A program made the position numbers and the translations under genes. The notes under the pieces were generated by a model, which saw only the letters and a program-made list of their open reading frames with translations, was not told the DNA's origin and ran no database searches. From positions 2,578,501 to 2,642,500 of the forward strand of contig NZ_CP120742.1 in assembly GCF_029581275.1 (NCBI RefSeq): DNA of 64,000 nt, written 5' to 3'. Source of the stretch: Micromonospora sp. WMMD1155 (GTDB lineage Bacteria; Actinomycetota; Actinomycetes; Mycobacteriales; Micromonosporaceae). Positions 1 through 9,709 of this stretch are shown here, in pieces (the stretch's first letter is position 1; each line of letters opens with the position of its first letter).

Positions 1-1436
1 CAGCCGACCCAGAACAGGTACTCGAAGTCGTCCACCTCGCCGACCCGGGGCACCTCGAAGTCCAGGCCCTTGGTCCAGTCCTCGCGGGTGTTCTGCGGGG
101 CGCCCCACGGGTTGCCCTTGTTCTCCAGGTTGCGCAGCATCACGCCGGCCTCGGAGGGGAAGCTCGACTCGATGAGCACCTGGTAGCGGCGCATGTCGAC
201 GATGTGGTCCACGTGCTCGATGTCCACCGGGCACTGCTCGACGCAGGCACCGCAGGTGGTGCAGGACCAGAGCACGTCCGGGTCGATGACACCACCGGAC
301 TCGGCGTCGCCGATCAACGGCTTGTCGCCCTCGGCCAGCGACAGCACGTCCAGGTGGGCGAGCTGGGCCTGGGTGGCCTTCTCCTCGCCGGTCAGGTCCT
401 TGCCGCCACCGGCCAGCAGGTAGGGCGCCTTGGCGTACGCGTGGTCACGCAGGCTCAGCACGAGCAACTTGGGAGACAGCGGCTTGCCGGTGTTCCAGGC
501 CGGGCACTGCGACTGGCAGCGACCGCACTCGGTGCAGGTGCTGAAGTCCAGAAGGCCCTTCCAGCTGAACTGCTCGACGTGGGCGACGCCGAACTGGTCC
601 TTCTCCGGGTCGGCCTCCTCGAAGTCGAGCGGCTTGCCCTGGCTCGTCATCGGGCGCAGCGCGCCGAGGCCGGAGCCGGCGGGCTTGGCCGGCTCGCGCT
701 TGAAGAAGATGTTGGGGAACGCCAGGAAGCGGTGCCAGGCCACGCCCATGGTCACGTTCAGGGAGATGACGATCAGCCAGGTCATCGAGATGGCGATCTT
801 GATCAGCGCGGCGACGCTGGCCCCGTCCGACCAGTCGGGCAGCGCCGCGCCGACCGCGTGGCTGACCGGGGTGGCCCAGAGCGGGTACTCGAAGTGGTCG
901 GTGGCGACCTTGAAGCCACGGATCAGCAGGCCGAAGATCAGGACCAGCAGCACGATCCACTCGACGAAGTAGCCCTGCCACATGGTCGAGCCGGTGAACC
1001 GGGACCGCCCGCCCGGCCGGGTCGGCCGGTTGCGAAGCCGGATCACCATCAGCACCAGGATGCCCACCAGGCCCAGCACGGTGATGATCTCGGTGACCAA
1101 CCCGAAGACGGTCCAGTGCCCGATGATCGGCAGCCCGCCGGTCGGGGTGACCACCTCGAAGTACGCCTCGAGCACCAGCAGGGACAGCACGACGAAGCCG
1201 ACCATCACGAACCAGTGCGCGGCGCCCACGACGCCCCACTTGAGCATCCGCGTGTGACCGGCGGTCTCCACCAGCATGGTCCTGGCCCGGGCGGCCTTGT
1301 CGCCGAACCGGTCCGGCGCGGGCTGCCCGAGCCGGATGACTGCCACCATCTGCAGGACCGCACGCACCGCAAGCCACACCGCCACGGCGGTGATGGCGGC
1401 CGCGAGGATCGTGGTGACGATCTGGACGCTGCCCAT
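1..1436 (-). CDS. Membrane-bound (Fe-S) oxidoreductase, HdrD/Rv0338c-like (3' end outside window)
   Basis: Iron-sulfur reductase of the heterodisulfide-reductase-like family (M. tuberculosis Rv0338c type), expected to pass electrons at the membrane. About 478 codons are visible and the C-terminal part lies beyond base 1. The first roughly 250 residues hold several hydrophobic segments. Two ferredoxin-type cysteine clusters follow, CTECGRCQSQCP from residue 301 and CTTCGACVEQCP from residue 392, each able to bind a [4Fe-4S] cluster. The ATG at 1436 was chosen because GGGGAGG lies 8 bases upstream; an in-frame ATG at 1487 has no such site. The electron donor and acceptor cannot be deduced from the sequence. 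Family assignment is firm, physiological role is not. Confidence 0.85.
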   Translation of the reverse strand, partial: MGSVQIVTTILAAAITAVAVWLAVRAVLQMVAVIRLGQPAPDRFGDKAARARTMLVETAGHTRMLKWGVVGAAHWFVMVGFVVLSLLVLEAYFEVVTPTGGLPIIGHWTVFGLVTEIITVLGLVGILVLMVIRLRNRPTRPGGRSRFTGSTMWQGYFVEWIVLLVLIFGLLIRGFKVATDHFEYPLWATPVSHAVGAALPDWSDGASVAALIKIAISMTWLIVISLNVTMGVAWHRFLAFPNIFFKREPAKPAGSGLGALRPMTSQGKPLDFEEADPEKDQFGVAHVEQFSWKGLLDFSTCTECGRCQSQCPAWNTGKPLSPKLLVLSLRDHAYAKAPYLLAGGGKDLTGEEKATQAQLAHLDVLSLAEGDKPLIGDAESGGVIDPDVLWSCTTCGACVEQCPVDIEHVDHIVDMRRYQVLIESSFPSEAGVMLRNLENKGNPWGAPQNTREDWTKGLDFEVPRVGEVDDFEYLFWVG

Positions 1437-1648
1437 CGAGTTGGCCTCCCCGGTCTGCTGCCTGATGACCTCGCTGCGCTCGGTCATGCAATGCAGCCTA
1501 CGCGAAGGTTACCCAGCAGTAACGTGAGTCATCTCGCAGTAGGCCGCGCTGCCTGCGCACACCATAGGTGGCTTCACCCGATCCTGCCGGGCAGGGTCTC
1601 GGTGAGGTGAGATGCGGCGGGGCCGCCGGGCGGCGGCACCGCGCCGGC

Positions 1649-1912
1649 TCAGCGCCAGCGGGAGAGCAGCGCCAGCGAGGCGACCATCGCACCGAAGCCG
1701 ACAGCGAGGTTCCAGTAACCCCACGCCATCACCGGGTACTCCTGCTCGGACAGGTAGTAGAGCACCAGCCAGCCGATGCCGACGACGATCAAGGCGACCG
1801 CGGTGACCGGCAACCACACCGGGCTAGGCTTGCGCGACGACGCCGCCGTCGTCGGACGAACGTCCGTCGGCGGGGTGTACACCTTCTTCTTACGGACCTG
1901 AGACTTGGGCAC
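1649..1912 (-). CDS. crgA: Cell division protein CrgA
   Basis: Small septation regulator that in mycobacteria and streptomycetes helps assemble the division machinery, interacting with FtsZ and FtsI. The 87-residue product has a basic N-terminus (PKSQVRKKK), a Thr/Pro/Ser linker, and two membrane segments at about residues 31-51 and 63-82, the length and layout usual for CrgA. It starts with GTG, with GGAG 6 bases upstream. It lies divergent from the DUF881-sortase-pabA unit, the arrangement found near oriC in other actinobacteria, which supports both the identity and the chromosomal position. Confidence 0.92.
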   Translation of the reverse strand: MPKSQVRKKKVYTPPTDVRPTTAASSRKPSPVWLPVTAVALIVVGIGWLVLYYLSEQEYPVMAWGYWNLAVGFGAMVASLALLSRWR

Positions 1913-2135
1913 GGCGCTCTCCAGAGGGGTGACGACCTCGTCCGGCCTGACAACCGGGCACGGGGGCGACGGTCCATGGCCAATAATGTTCGACAGCTAG
2001 CGTAGTCCCGATTGCCCGTCCGGACCATGAATGGGGTCAGGCCGGTGCACGGAGTGACCGAAAGAGGCGGGACTGTTCGCATCACCGGCGCCGCCGGGGG
2101 CGGACCCGATCCCCGACACGCGGAAGGAACGCTCG

Positions 2136-2936
2136 GTGGAGTACACATCCGGCGCAACCTCCTGGCAGAAGGTCCTCCGGCGGGCCGCCGCCGGGCTGCT
2201 GCCCCGGCGACCGCGCCAACGCCGACCGGGCTGGTCGATCGGGGTGCCCCTGATCGCCGCGGCGGCGGGGCTCCTCTTCACCACCAGCGCGACCACCGCC
2301 GACGGCACCGCCCTGCGCGAGGACCGGCGTCCCCAGCTCAACCAGCTCATCGAGGAACGACGCGAGCAGGTCGCGGCGAGCGAACGACGTGCCGCCACGC
2401 TGCGCGGTGAGGTCGAGCAACGGACGAACACCCTGGCCGGCTCCGATGCGCCGATCAAGAACCAGCAGAATCGCGCCCAGGGCAGCCTCCAGGCCGCCGG
2501 GTTCACCGCCCTCGGCGGTCCCGGCGTCACCGTGGAGCTGAACGACGCGCCGCAGCTCGACCAGACCCAGTCGGACGCCAGCAACGACGACCTGGTGGTG
2601 CATCAGGGGGACGTCCAGGCGGTGGTCAACGCGCTCTGGGCCGGCGGGGCGGAAGCCATGGCAATCATGAACGTCCGCGTGCTCAGCACCAGCGCGGTAC
2701 GCTGCGTCGGTAACACCCTGCTGCTTCACGGGCGGGTGTACTCCCCACCGTTCAAGATCGTAGCAATCGGCGACCCCGCTGCCCTCCAGCAGGCCCTCGC
2801 CGGCTCTGAGGGAGTCCGGTTGTTCAAGGACGCGGTCGACGACTACCAACTCGGTTACAAGGAGACGGTTTCCACGGTGCGAGTGCCGGCATTCGAGGAC
2901 TCGACCTCCCTGCGCTCGGCGACGGTGCCCAAGTGA
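2136..2936 (+). CDS. DUF881 family membrane-anchored protein
   Basis: Protein of the DUF881 family, of unknown function and found next to crgA and division genes in actinobacteria and firmicutes. It has 266 residues: a basic N-terminus, one membrane segment at about 33-51, a probable coiled-coil stretch (about 65-95, rich in Glu/Arg/Gln), and an extracytoplasmic domain containing [10 protein letters not shown] and the family-typical [29 protein letters not shown] region around 150-175. The GTG start at 2136 is preceded by GGAAGGA. Its stop overlaps the GTG of the sortase gene by 4 bases, so the two are translationally coupled. Family is sure; function is unknown. Confidence 0.85.
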   Translation: MEYTSGATSWQKVLRRAAAGLLPRRPRQRRPGWSIGVPLIAAAAGLLFTTSATTADGTALREDRRPQLNQLIEERREQVAASERRAATLRGEVEQRTNTLAGSDAPIKNQQNRAQGSLQAAGFTALGGPGVTVELNDAPQLDQTQSDASNDDLVVHQGDVQAVVNALWAGGAEAMAIMNVRVLSTSAVRCVGNTLLLHGRVYSPPFKIVAIGDPAALQQALAGSEGVRLFKDAVDDYQLGYKETVSTVRVPAFEDSTSLRSATVPK

Positions 2937-4816
2937 GCGGGCCGGAGGAGCGCCGCGACGGGCGACACCGCAACCAGACCGACGAGCCGACCGACATCCT
3001 GCCGAAGGTCGACCGGCCTGAGCCGACACCTGGCCGGGCGACTCCGGCCGGCAACTGGCCGGAGCCGGTGCTACCCGCACGGCCGAATGCGTCGCGCCCG
3101 CCGGCCAGCCCAGAGCCTCCCCGGGCCGCCGAGCCTTCCCGCGCCCCGGAGCCGCCCCGCCCGAGCGCGGAGGCGCCGCCACGCTGGCCGGGCAACGCCG
3201 CACCGGGGCTCGGCCCGCAGGCAGGATCCGGCCGCCCCGCCGCGGCGACCACCGGCCTGCCGACGAGCCCGACCAACCAGGGCGCCGACCGGCCCGCCGT
3301 TCCCGGCAACGCCCCGAACCGCCCGTCCTGGCCCAACGCCCCCACCGGGCCGGCGTCCCCCGGAGCAACCCCCACCGGGTCGACGGCACCCAGCGCCGCC
3401 GCCAGCCAGCCGGTCCCGCCCGGAGCCGCACCCACCGGGTCGACGGCACCCGGCGCCGCCGCCAACCGACCGGTGTCACCCGGAGCCGCACCCACCGGGC
3501 CGATCGCACCGGGGCCCGCCAACCGACCGGTGTCACCCGGAGCGACCCCCACCCTGCCGGTCCCGCCCGGAGCAACCCCCAACCGGGCCGCTACGCCCGG
3601 GGCCGCCGCGACCCGATCCGCAGGTCCGACCCCGACCGGTTCGGCTGCGTCCGGTGGAACGCCCACCGGCGCGGCCTCCGGCTCACCGAACCGGGCCACC
3701 CCGCCCGCCCACTCGACGCCCTCGGTGACCGACTCGCCGACCGCGCTCATTCCCCAGGTCAGCGCCAGGCCAGGGCGCCCCACGGGTTCTCCGGCCGCGC
3801 CGGTCTCACCCGCCGGGCCCGACCGCCTCCCGCCGAGTGGTCCCGTCCGCGTCACTTCCGCAGCGGCGGGCCAGGTTCCCCCGACCGGCGCTGACCCGGC
3901 GGCCACCGCGCTTATCCCGGCAGTGCCCGTCACACCCGCCGCCCGGCCGCCGGCGATGGACTCGACGGCGCTGATGGGCGCCGTCCCCCGCGCTTCCGTC
4001 CCCGACGAGTCGACGGATGACGGCGACGACTCCAACGAGCCACCTCGACCTCGGCGCGGCGAGCGGGTCGTCCAACTCCGGCCGGAGCAGACCGGCGAGG
4101 GTTACAAGAGCGTCTACTCCGAGCTCACCCGGCCCTCGCTCGGCTCCCGGATCCGCACCGGCATCCGCGTCACCGGCGAGGTCCTGATCACCTTCGGCCT
4201 GGTGGTGCTGCTCTTCGCCGGCTACGAGGTCTGGGGCAAGTCGGCCATCGTCGACGCCCACCAGAACGACCTCACCAACCAACTGGCGCAGGAGTGGGGC
4301 CCGACCGACGATCCGACGGTGGTGCCGTCGGCCGGCCCGAGCGTCAAACCGTCGCCACCGGTACGCGGCAAGCCGATCGCGGGCCTCTACATCCCGAAGC
4401 TCGAGAAGAACTGGGTAGTGGTCGAGGGCGTCACCCAGGAGGACATCCGCTACGCCCCGGGCCACTACCCCGCCAGCGCATTGCCCGGCCAGGTGGGCAA
4501 CTTCTCCGTCGCCGGCCACCGCAACCGAGCCACCTTCTGGCGGCTGGACGAGCTCAACAACGGCGACCCGATCGTGGTCGAAAGCAAGACCGACTGGTAC
4601 GTCTACCGGGTGTCGCAGTCACGGATCGTCCGACCGACGCAGGTCGAAGTGGTGGCGCCGGTGCCCGGTGAGCCGAACAAGAAGGCAACCAAGCGGATGC
4701 TCACGCTGACCACCTGCAATCCGAAGTTCGACAACTACCAGCGCCTGATCATCCACGCCGAACTGGACCACACCCAACCCAAGTCGGCGGGCCGGCCGAC
4801 GGAGCTGGGAGGCTGA
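2933..4816 (+). CDS. Class E sortase with long Pro/Ala/Thr-rich N-terminal region
   Basis: Cysteine transpeptidase that attaches cell-surface proteins to the wall; class E enzymes generally recognise LAXTG-type signals. Of 627 residues, about the first 400 form a disordered Pro/Ala/Thr-rich cytoplasmic tail, followed by a membrane segment near 413-433 and the sortase domain (about 480-615). The catalytic triad is visible: His529 in VAGHRN, Cys595 in LTTCNP, Arg604 in YQRLIIH. Class E sortases are usually far shorter, so the tail is unusual; part of it is a 20-residue tandem repeat (listed separately). It is coupled to the DUF881 gene by a GTGA overlap. No LAXTG substrate is encoded in this window. 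Confidence 0.9.
   Translation: MSGPEERRDGRHRNQTDEPTDILPKVDRPEPTPGRATPAGNWPEPVLPARPNASRPPASPEPPRAAEPSRAPEPPRPSAEAPPRWPGNAAPGLGPQAGSGRPAAATTGLPTSPTNQGADRPAVPGNAPNRPSWPNAPTGPASPGATPTGSTAPSAAASQPVPPGAAPTGSTAPGAAANRPVSPGAAPTGPIAPGPANRPVSPGATPTLPVPPGATPNRAATPGAAATRSAGPTPTGSAASGGTPTGAASGSPNRATPPAHSTPSVTDSPTALIPQVSARPGRPTGSPAAPVSPAGPDRLPPSGPVRVTSAAAGQVPPTGADPAATALIPAVPVTPAARPPAMDSTALMGAVPRASVPDESTDDGDDSNEPPRPRRGERVVQLRPEQTGEGYKSVYSELTRPSLGSRIRTGIRVTGEVLITFGLVVLLFAGYEVWGKSAIVDAHQNDLTNQLAQEWGPTDDPTVVPSAGPSVKPSPPVRGKPIAGLYIPKLEKNWVVVEGVTQEDIRYAPGHYPASALPGQVGNFSVAGHRNRATFWRLDELNNGDPIVVESKTDWYVYRVSQSRIVRPTQVEVVAPVPGEPNKKATKRMLTLTTCNPKFDNYQRLIIHAELDHTQPKSAGRPTELGG
3361..3600 (+). repeat. 60-bp in-frame tandem repeat in the sortase tail
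   Basis: Three consecutive units begin at 3361, 3421 and 3481 (the third lacks one codon), followed by degenerate copies to about 3600. Each begins CGGAGC(A/C)(A/G)C and encodes a 20-residue unit of the type [20 protein letters not shown]. Such runs change length easily, so copy number probably differs between strains. Confidence 0.85.
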
Positions 4817-4819
4817 CCG

Positions 4820-5101
4820 ATGTACGCCTTCATCTGGCGCAAGCTGCCGTTCGGCCTGGTCGGAAAGCTGACCGGCTCGGTGCTGCTGGTAGCCGCCACG
4901 GTGGCCCTCCTCTGGTATGTCGCCTTCCCGTGGGCCGAGCCCCTGCTGCCGTTCGACGACGTGCAGGTGGAGTCCGGGGTCCCCGCAGAGCCCGGCAACG
5001 ACGGCCCGGTCACCGGAGAGACCCCGGCCGGCGACGAGCACGACCTGCCGTACGACACCGAGCGCAACAACCCGGTTCCGTCGTCCTCGCCGAGCAGGTG
5101 A
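4820..5101 (+). CDS. Small membrane-anchored hypothetical protein
   Basis: A 93-residue protein of unknown function. It has a short basic N-terminus (MYAFIWRKLPFGLVGK), one membrane helix at about 18-38, and a hydrophilic acidic tail (DEHDLPYDTERNN) that would lie outside the cell. It starts 3 bases after the sortase stop and ends 2 bases before the amidotransferase start, so it is in the same transcript. A small protein at this place is common in actinobacterial copies of this cluster. A role with the sortase or DUF881 protein is only a guess from position. Confidence 0.75.
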   Translation: MYAFIWRKLPFGLVGKLTGSVLLVAATVALLWYVAFPWAEPLLPFDDVQVESGVPAEPGNDGPVTGETPAGDEHDLPYDTERNNPVPSSSPSR

Positions 5102-5103
5102 CC

Positions 5104-5754
5104 ATGCGCGTACTGGTGATCGACAACTACGACTCTTTCGTCTTCAACATCGTGCAGTACCTGGGTCAGCTCGGGGTGGACTGCGAGGTCCGCCGTAACG
5201 ACGAGATCGACGTCGCCGAGGTGGGCAGGCTGGGGGCGGACGGCATCCTGCTCTCGCCGGGGCCGGGCAGCCCGGACCGGGCCGGCATCTGCCTCGACGT
5301 CATCCGGACGTACGCCGGCGAACTGCCGATCTTCGGGGTCTGCCTGGGCCACCAGGCGATCGGCGAGGCGTTCGGGGCGACCGTGACGCGGGCCCCGGAG
5401 CTGCTGCACGGCAAGACCTCCGAGGTGCGGCATCATTCGGTGGGCGTACTCGCCGGCCTGCCGGACCCGTTCACCGCCACCCGCTACCACTCACTCGCCG
5501 TGCTTCCCGAGACGCTGCCCGACGAGCTGGAGGTGACCGGCTGGACCGGCTCCGGTGTGGTGATGGCGATGCGGCACCGCACGCTGCCCGTCGAGGGCGT
5601 CCAGTTCCACCCGGAGTCGGTGCTCACCGAGGGCGGCCACCTGATGCTGGCGAACTGGCTCGCCGGTTGCGGTCACCAGGAGGCGTTGGAGCGCGCACCC
5701 GCGCTCGCCGCCGAGGTCGACGCCCGCCGCCTCGCCGCATTCGCCAGCAACTGA
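5104..5754 (+). CDS. pabA: Glutamine amidotransferase, aminodeoxychorismate/anthranilate synthase component II
   Basis: Class I glutamine amidotransferase that releases ammonia from glutamine for aminodeoxychorismate synthase (folate) or anthranilate synthase (tryptophan). The 216-residue product starts MRVLVIDNYDSFVFNIVQYLG and shows the nucleophile motif GVCLGHQAIGE and the His/Glu pair in GVQFHPESVLTEGG. The ATG at 5104 was taken because it follows the previous stop by 2 bases and gives the family N-terminus; upstream codons in the same frame read through the preceding gene. The equivalent gene at this locus in M. tuberculosis is called trpG. Which pathway it serves cannot be settled here because no component I gene is present. 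Confidence 0.92.
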   Translation: MRVLVIDNYDSFVFNIVQYLGQLGVDCEVRRNDEIDVAEVGRLGADGILLSPGPGSPDRAGICLDVIRTYAGELPIFGVCLGHQAIGEAFGATVTRAPELLHGKTSEVRHHSVGVLAGLPDPFTATRYHSLAVLPETLPDELEVTGWTGSGVVMAMRHRTLPVEGVQFHPESVLTEGGHLMLANWLAGCGHQEALERAPALAAEVDARRLAAFASN

Positions 5755-5775
5755 GCTGCCGCCACGCGGGCCGGT

Positions 5776-6459
5776 TCAGCCGCGTAGCGCGTTCTGGAGC
5801 GCCGGATCAGCGGGCGAGTGCACCGCGGGCGCACGGCCCCGGGCCGCGTCCCACGCCGCCTTGCCACTGGCGAAGTAGTCCCGCACCGACTTCTCGGCGA
5901 GCAGGGCGCTGGAGCAGCCAGCACACCTGGCGATGACCCCGTCGGCGTCGAGGCCGAGGTGTCGGCACAGCGTCACCGCCCGGGACAGGTGGTAGGACTG
6001 GGTCACGACCAGGGCCCGCTGGACGCCGTACACCTGACGCGCTCGGGCGCAGCTGTCGTAGGTGTCCAGACCGAACGGGTCGGCCACGACGCGTCGCGGG
6101 TCGACGCCGCGCTCGGTGAGGTACGCGGTCATCACCGCCGGCTCGTTCCCTGACGTGCCGCCACCGTCGCCCGACACGAGGACCACTCTGGCTCGTCCGC
6201 TGGTCAGCAGCGCGGCGGCGGTGTCGAGGCGGCCGGTGAGCCGGTCGGATGGCCGCTGCCGATCCGCCGCCACCGCCGTGCCGAGGACGATCACCACGTC
6301 GGCGGAGGGCGCGTCGGCCTCGGCATACAGGTGACCACGGGCGGTGAGCGTCGTCCACAGCCACGGGAGGCTGGCGAGAACCAGCACGGCGACGCCCAGG
6401 ACGGCCAGGCGGCGCAGGCGACGCCGCACCGGCACGCCGGAGGCCCCCACGTCGGTCAT
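5776..6459 (-). CDS. SanA/YdcF-like (DUF218) membrane protein
   Basis: DUF218 family protein related to E. coli SanA, which affects envelope permeability and vancomycin exclusion. The 227-residue product has a basic N-terminus, one membrane segment at about 20-38, then the extracytoplasmic domain with the family motifs ADVVIVLGTAV, SGDGGGTSGNEP and VVTQSYHLSRAV. The ATG at 6459 is favoured since it lies 22 bases after the pknB stop; an upstream start at 6543 would overlap pknB by about 60 bases. Its place as last gene of the wall-growth kinase operon suggests an envelope role, which is inference. Confidence 0.8.
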   Translation of the reverse strand: MTDVGASGVPVRRRLRRLAVLGVAVLVLASLPWLWTTLTARGHLYAEADAPSADVVIVLGTAVAADRQRPSDRLTGRLDTAAALLTSGRARVVLVSGDGGGTSGNEPAVMTAYLTERGVDPRRVVADPFGLDTYDSCARARQVYGVQRALVVTQSYHLSRAVTLCRHLGLDADGVIARCAGCSSALLAEKSVRDYFASGKAAWDAARGRAPAVHSPADPALQNALRG

Positions 6460-6481
6460 CCCGGAAGCCCGACCCCGAGGT

Positions 6482-8302
6482 CTATTCCCCGGAAGGGCGG
6501 CTCGGCGGGGGCGGGAACGGCAGACCGATCCCGCCCGCGCCACCGGGAGTGGTCGGCGTGCCCGTCGGTGTGCCCGTCGGCGTCGCGGTGGGCGTCGGGT
6601 CGACGACCTTCTCCGGGATGCCGATCTCGATGGTCACCGTCTTGTCCCTGGCCAGTGACGTGCCCGGGTTGGGGCTCTGCTTCTGCACCCGGCCGGCCTG
6701 GCTGGCCGGCACCTCGTCGCCATCGCGGACGTCGACCTTGTAGCCCGCCTCGCGAAGCTCCTCGACGGCATCGTCCCGCGTCGAGTTGATCACGTTGGGC
6801 ACCTTGTTGACGTTGCCCTTGGAGACCTCGACGACAACCTCGCTGTCCTGCGCGACGGTGGTCCCCGAGGGCGGGGTCAGCTTGAGGACGATGCCCTCCT
6901 GCGCGGGGTTGTCGACCTTCTTCTCCTCGACCTTCAACCCCAGGTCCTCGAGTTGGGTCTTGACGTTGCCGAACTGCGCATTGACCAGGTTGCCGGGGAT
7001 CCGCACGTCCGGCTTGCCGCCGCAAAGCTGGATGGTCACCGTGCTGGCCTGCTTCAACCGGGTGCCCGGCGCGGGGTTCTGCTTCGCGACGGTTTCCTTG
7101 GTGCAGTCGTTGTCCAGGACGGATTCGCCCACCTGCGGTTGCAGATCGGCACCACGGATCTCGGCGACCGCGGCGGCCTGACTCTTGCCGACCAGGTTCG
7201 GCACCGACTTGTTGGCTCTGCCCTGCTGCTGGCTCCAGAGCAGGGCGGCGACCAGGGCGATCACCGCCAGCACACCTACCGCGCTGAACGTCGCGATCAG
7301 CCAGGAGGACGCCTTGCGCTGGCGCGGGTCGCCGACCCGAGCCATCTGCCCGGTCTGCGGCCCACGGGTGGGAGCCGGGTGGTAGCCGCCCCCGCCGCCG
7401 GCCGGGGCCATCGCCACCGTCTCCGCCTCACGCATCACCGGGGTGGCCAGCACGGGCCGACCGGCGGCGGCGCGGAGCAGGTCGGCCCGCATCTCGCCGG
7501 CGCTCTGGTAGCGGTTGAGCGGGTTCTTCGACAGCGCCTTCAGGACGATCGCGTCGATCGCCGGGGTGACGTCCGGGTTGATGTCGCTCGGCGTCGGCGG
7601 CGTCTCCCGTACGTGCTGGTAGGCCACGCTGACCGGGCTGTCCCCGACGAACGGCGGGTGGCCGCACACCAGCTCGAAGAGCACGCAGCCGGCCGCGTAC
7701 ACGTCGGAACGGGCGTCGACGGCCTCGCCGCGAGCCTGCTCCGGGGACAGGTACTGCGCCGTGCCGATCACCGCGCTGGTCTGCGTCATGGTGGTCGCGC
7801 CGCTGGCCAGGGCCCGGGCGATGCCGAAGTCCATCACCTTGACCTGGCCGGTCTGGGTGAGCATGACGTTGCCGGGCTTGATGTCGCGGTGGATGATGCC
7901 GTGCCGGTGGCTGAACTCCAGCGCCGCGCACATGTCGGCGCAGATCTCCAGCGCCCGGCGCGGCTGCAACCGACCCTCGGCGCCGAGGACCTCCTTCAGC
8001 GTCCGCCCGTTGACGAACTCCATGACGATGAACGGCAACGTCTCGCCGGTCGGCGCGGTCTCCTCGCCGGTGTCGTAGACCGCCACGATCGCCGGGTGGT
8101 TGAGCGATGCGGCGTTCTGCGCCTCCCGGCGGAACCGCATCTGGAACGTCGCGTCCCGGGCGAGGTCGGTCCGCAGCATCTTGATCGCGACGTCCCGACC
8201 GAGCCGGAGGTCGCGACCGCGGTGCACCTCGGCCATGCCGCCATAGCCGAGCAGCTCGCCGACCTGGTACCTGCCACCGAGCAGGCGGGCCTGCGCTGTC
8301 AT
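6482..8302 (-). CDS. pknB: Serine/threonine protein kinase PknB with PASTA domains
   Basis: Membrane receptor kinase controlling peptidoglycan synthesis and division. The 606-residue protein has a complete kinase domain (about 8-275): glycine loop GYGGMAEV, Lys41 in VAIK, HRD with catalytic Asp140, DFG at 158-160, and a Thr-rich activation loop (TTMTQTSAVIGTAQ). A Pro/Gly linker leads to one membrane helix (333-356) and three extracellular PASTA domains (about 366-428, 432-496, 500-563), one fewer than the four of M. tuberculosis PknB. A Thr/Pro-repeat tail (PTATPTGTPTGTPTTP) ends the protein. Its ATG overlaps the pknA stop by 4 bases. The ligand is expected to be muropeptides, from family knowledge. 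Confidence 0.97.
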   Translation of the reverse strand: MTAQARLLGGRYQVGELLGYGGMAEVHRGRDLRLGRDVAIKMLRTDLARDATFQMRFRREAQNAASLNHPAIVAVYDTGEETAPTGETLPFIVMEFVNGRTLKEVLGAEGRLQPRRALEICADMCAALEFSHRHGIIHRDIKPGNVMLTQTGQVKVMDFGIARALASGATTMTQTSAVIGTAQYLSPEQARGEAVDARSDVYAAGCVLFELVCGHPPFVGDSPVSVAYQHVRETPPTPSDINPDVTPAIDAIVLKALSKNPLNRYQSAGEMRADLLRAAAGRPVLATPVMREAETVAMAPAGGGGGYHPAPTRGPQTGQMARVGDPRQRKASSWLIATFSAVGVLAVIALVAALLWSQQQGRANKSVPNLVGKSQAAAVAEIRGADLQPQVGESVLDNDCTKETVAKQNPAPGTRLKQASTVTIQLCGGKPDVRIPGNLVNAQFGNVKTQLEDLGLKVEEKKVDNPAQEGIVLKLTPPSGTTVAQDSEVVVEVSKGNVNKVPNVINSTRDDAVEELREAGYKVDVRDGDEVPASQAGRVQKQSPNPGTSLARDKTVTIEIGIPEKVVDPTPTATPTGTPTGTPTTPGGAGGIGLPFPPPPSRPSGE

Positions 8303-9708
8303 CGCGTCTGTCGTCCTTCGCTCGTCGTCGTCCCGCCGTCGTCCGGCTGGAGTCGTACCTCTCGACGGTACGACGTCGGGGTCGGATCGTCGCGTCCGTC
8401 GAGTCGTAGCGCGCCGGACGTCACGGCGCGCGGAGCCGGCCCGCCGGGTTCACCGGCCTGCGACTGCTTCCGCAAGCTGTAGGAAATCACGCCGGAGCAA
8501 ACCAGGACCAGCACCGCCAACACGATGGCGAGAAGCACCATTCCGGGCCGGGACCGCTGGGGAGCAGGCGTCGGCACCGACGGGCCAGCCTGCCGGACGT
8601 ACGCCGGGGGGTGTTCCTGGTGGGGCGGTGCCGACGGCACCGCGGCGGCGCCGCGCGGGTAGCCGTTCGGCGCGACCGGCGGGCGGCCGGGCTGGACGGC
8701 CGGCGCGATGGCGGTGGGGCGCGGCTGCTGGGCCGGCGCGACGGCGGTCGGCCTCGGCCCGGCGACCGGCGGGCGGGCATTCGGCGGACGCATGTGGTGG
8801 GCCTGCGGCACCTGGGCCCGGCCGGGCGCGGCGGGCGAGGCCGGCGCTGCGGAGATCGGCGCGGAGTTGGTGCCCGCCCTGGCCTGCTGGGAGAGCGTGA
8901 CCTTGAGCTGGCGAGCGACCCCGGCGAGAGCGGCCGCGCTCGGCCAACGGGCGGCGGGATCCTTGGCCAGGGCCCGTTCCACCACCGCGCGCACCTGCGG
9001 CGGGATGTCGGCGGGCAACGGCCGGGGCTTCTCCCGTACGTGCTTCATCGCGATGTCGAGCGGATTGTCGCCCTCGAACGGTCGCCGACCGGCGAGGCAC
9101 TGGTAGGCGACCACGCCGAGTGCGTACACGTCGGACGCGGGGGTGGCCACGCCGCCGGTCGCCTGCTCCGGCGAGATGTACGAGGCGGTGCCGAGCACCG
9201 ACCCGGCGGCGGTGAGCTGACCGACCATGTCGGAGCGGGCGATGCCGAAGTCGGTCAGCACCAGCGTGCCGTTCGGCCGGACGAGCAGGTTGCCCGGCTT
9301 CACGTCGCGGTGCACGATGCCCTTCTCGTGGGCGGCGTGCAGCGCGTCGGCCGCCTGCGCGACGAGCGCCATCGTCCGGGCCGGGGTGAGCCGCCCGACC
9401 CGGCTCAGCGTGGATGACAGGGCGTCGCCCTCGACGTACTCCATGACCAGGAACGCGATCTGCTGGTCGTTGCCGAAGTCGTAGACGTCCACCACGCCGG
9501 GGTGGTTGATGGTGGCCATGGTGCGGGCCTCGCCGCGGAACCGCTCACCGAAGTCCGGGTCGTCGAGCAGCGCCGGGAGCAGGCTCTTCACCGCGACCGT
9601 CCGGCCGAGCACCTGGTCGGTGCCGCGCCAGACGTCGCCCATGCCGCCGCTGGCGATCCGCTCGTCGAGACGGTAGCGGTTGCCGAGCTGCACGCCGGGG
9701 CTGAGCAT
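8299..9708 (-). CDS. pknA: Serine/threonine protein kinase PknA
   Basis: Partner kinase to PknB in control of cell shape and division. The 469-residue protein has a kinase domain (about 12-270) with SGGMGDVWRG, Lys41 in VAVK, HRD (Asp135), DFG (153-155) and an activation loop ending GTASYISPEQ. A long Pro/Ala-rich linker follows, then one membrane helix near 390-415 and a short extracellular tail without PASTA domains, as usual for PknA. It starts one base after the pbpA stop and overlaps the start of pknB by 4 bases, so expression of the three is coupled. Confidence 0.96.
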   Translation of the reverse strand: MLSPGVQLGNRYRLDERIASGGMGDVWRGTDQVLGRTVAVKSLLPALLDDPDFGERFRGEARTMATINHPGVVDVYDFGNDQQIAFLVMEYVEGDALSSTLSRVGRLTPARTMALVAQAADALHAAHEKGIVHRDVKPGNLLVRPNGTLVLTDFGIARSDMVGQLTAAGSVLGTASYISPEQATGGVATPASDVYALGVVAYQCLAGRRPFEGDNPLDIAMKHVREKPRPLPADIPPQVRAVVERALAKDPAARWPSAAALAGVARQLKVTLSQQARAGTNSAPISAAPASPAAPGRAQVPQAHHMRPPNARPPVAGPRPTAVAPAQQPRPTAIAPAVQPGRPPVAPNGYPRGAAAVPSAPPHQEHPPAYVRQAGPSVPTPAPQRSRPGMVLLAIVLAVLVLVCSGVISYSLRKQSQAGEPGGPAPRAVTSGALRLDGRDDPTPTSYRREVRLQPDDGGTTTSEGRQTR

Positions 9709-9709
9709 G

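Noticed and set aside
204..1610. Plus-strand open frame opposite the Fe-S oxidoreductase
   Set aside because: The minus strand encodes two ferredoxin-type cysteine motifs and membrane helices; the plus frame has no recognisable feature.
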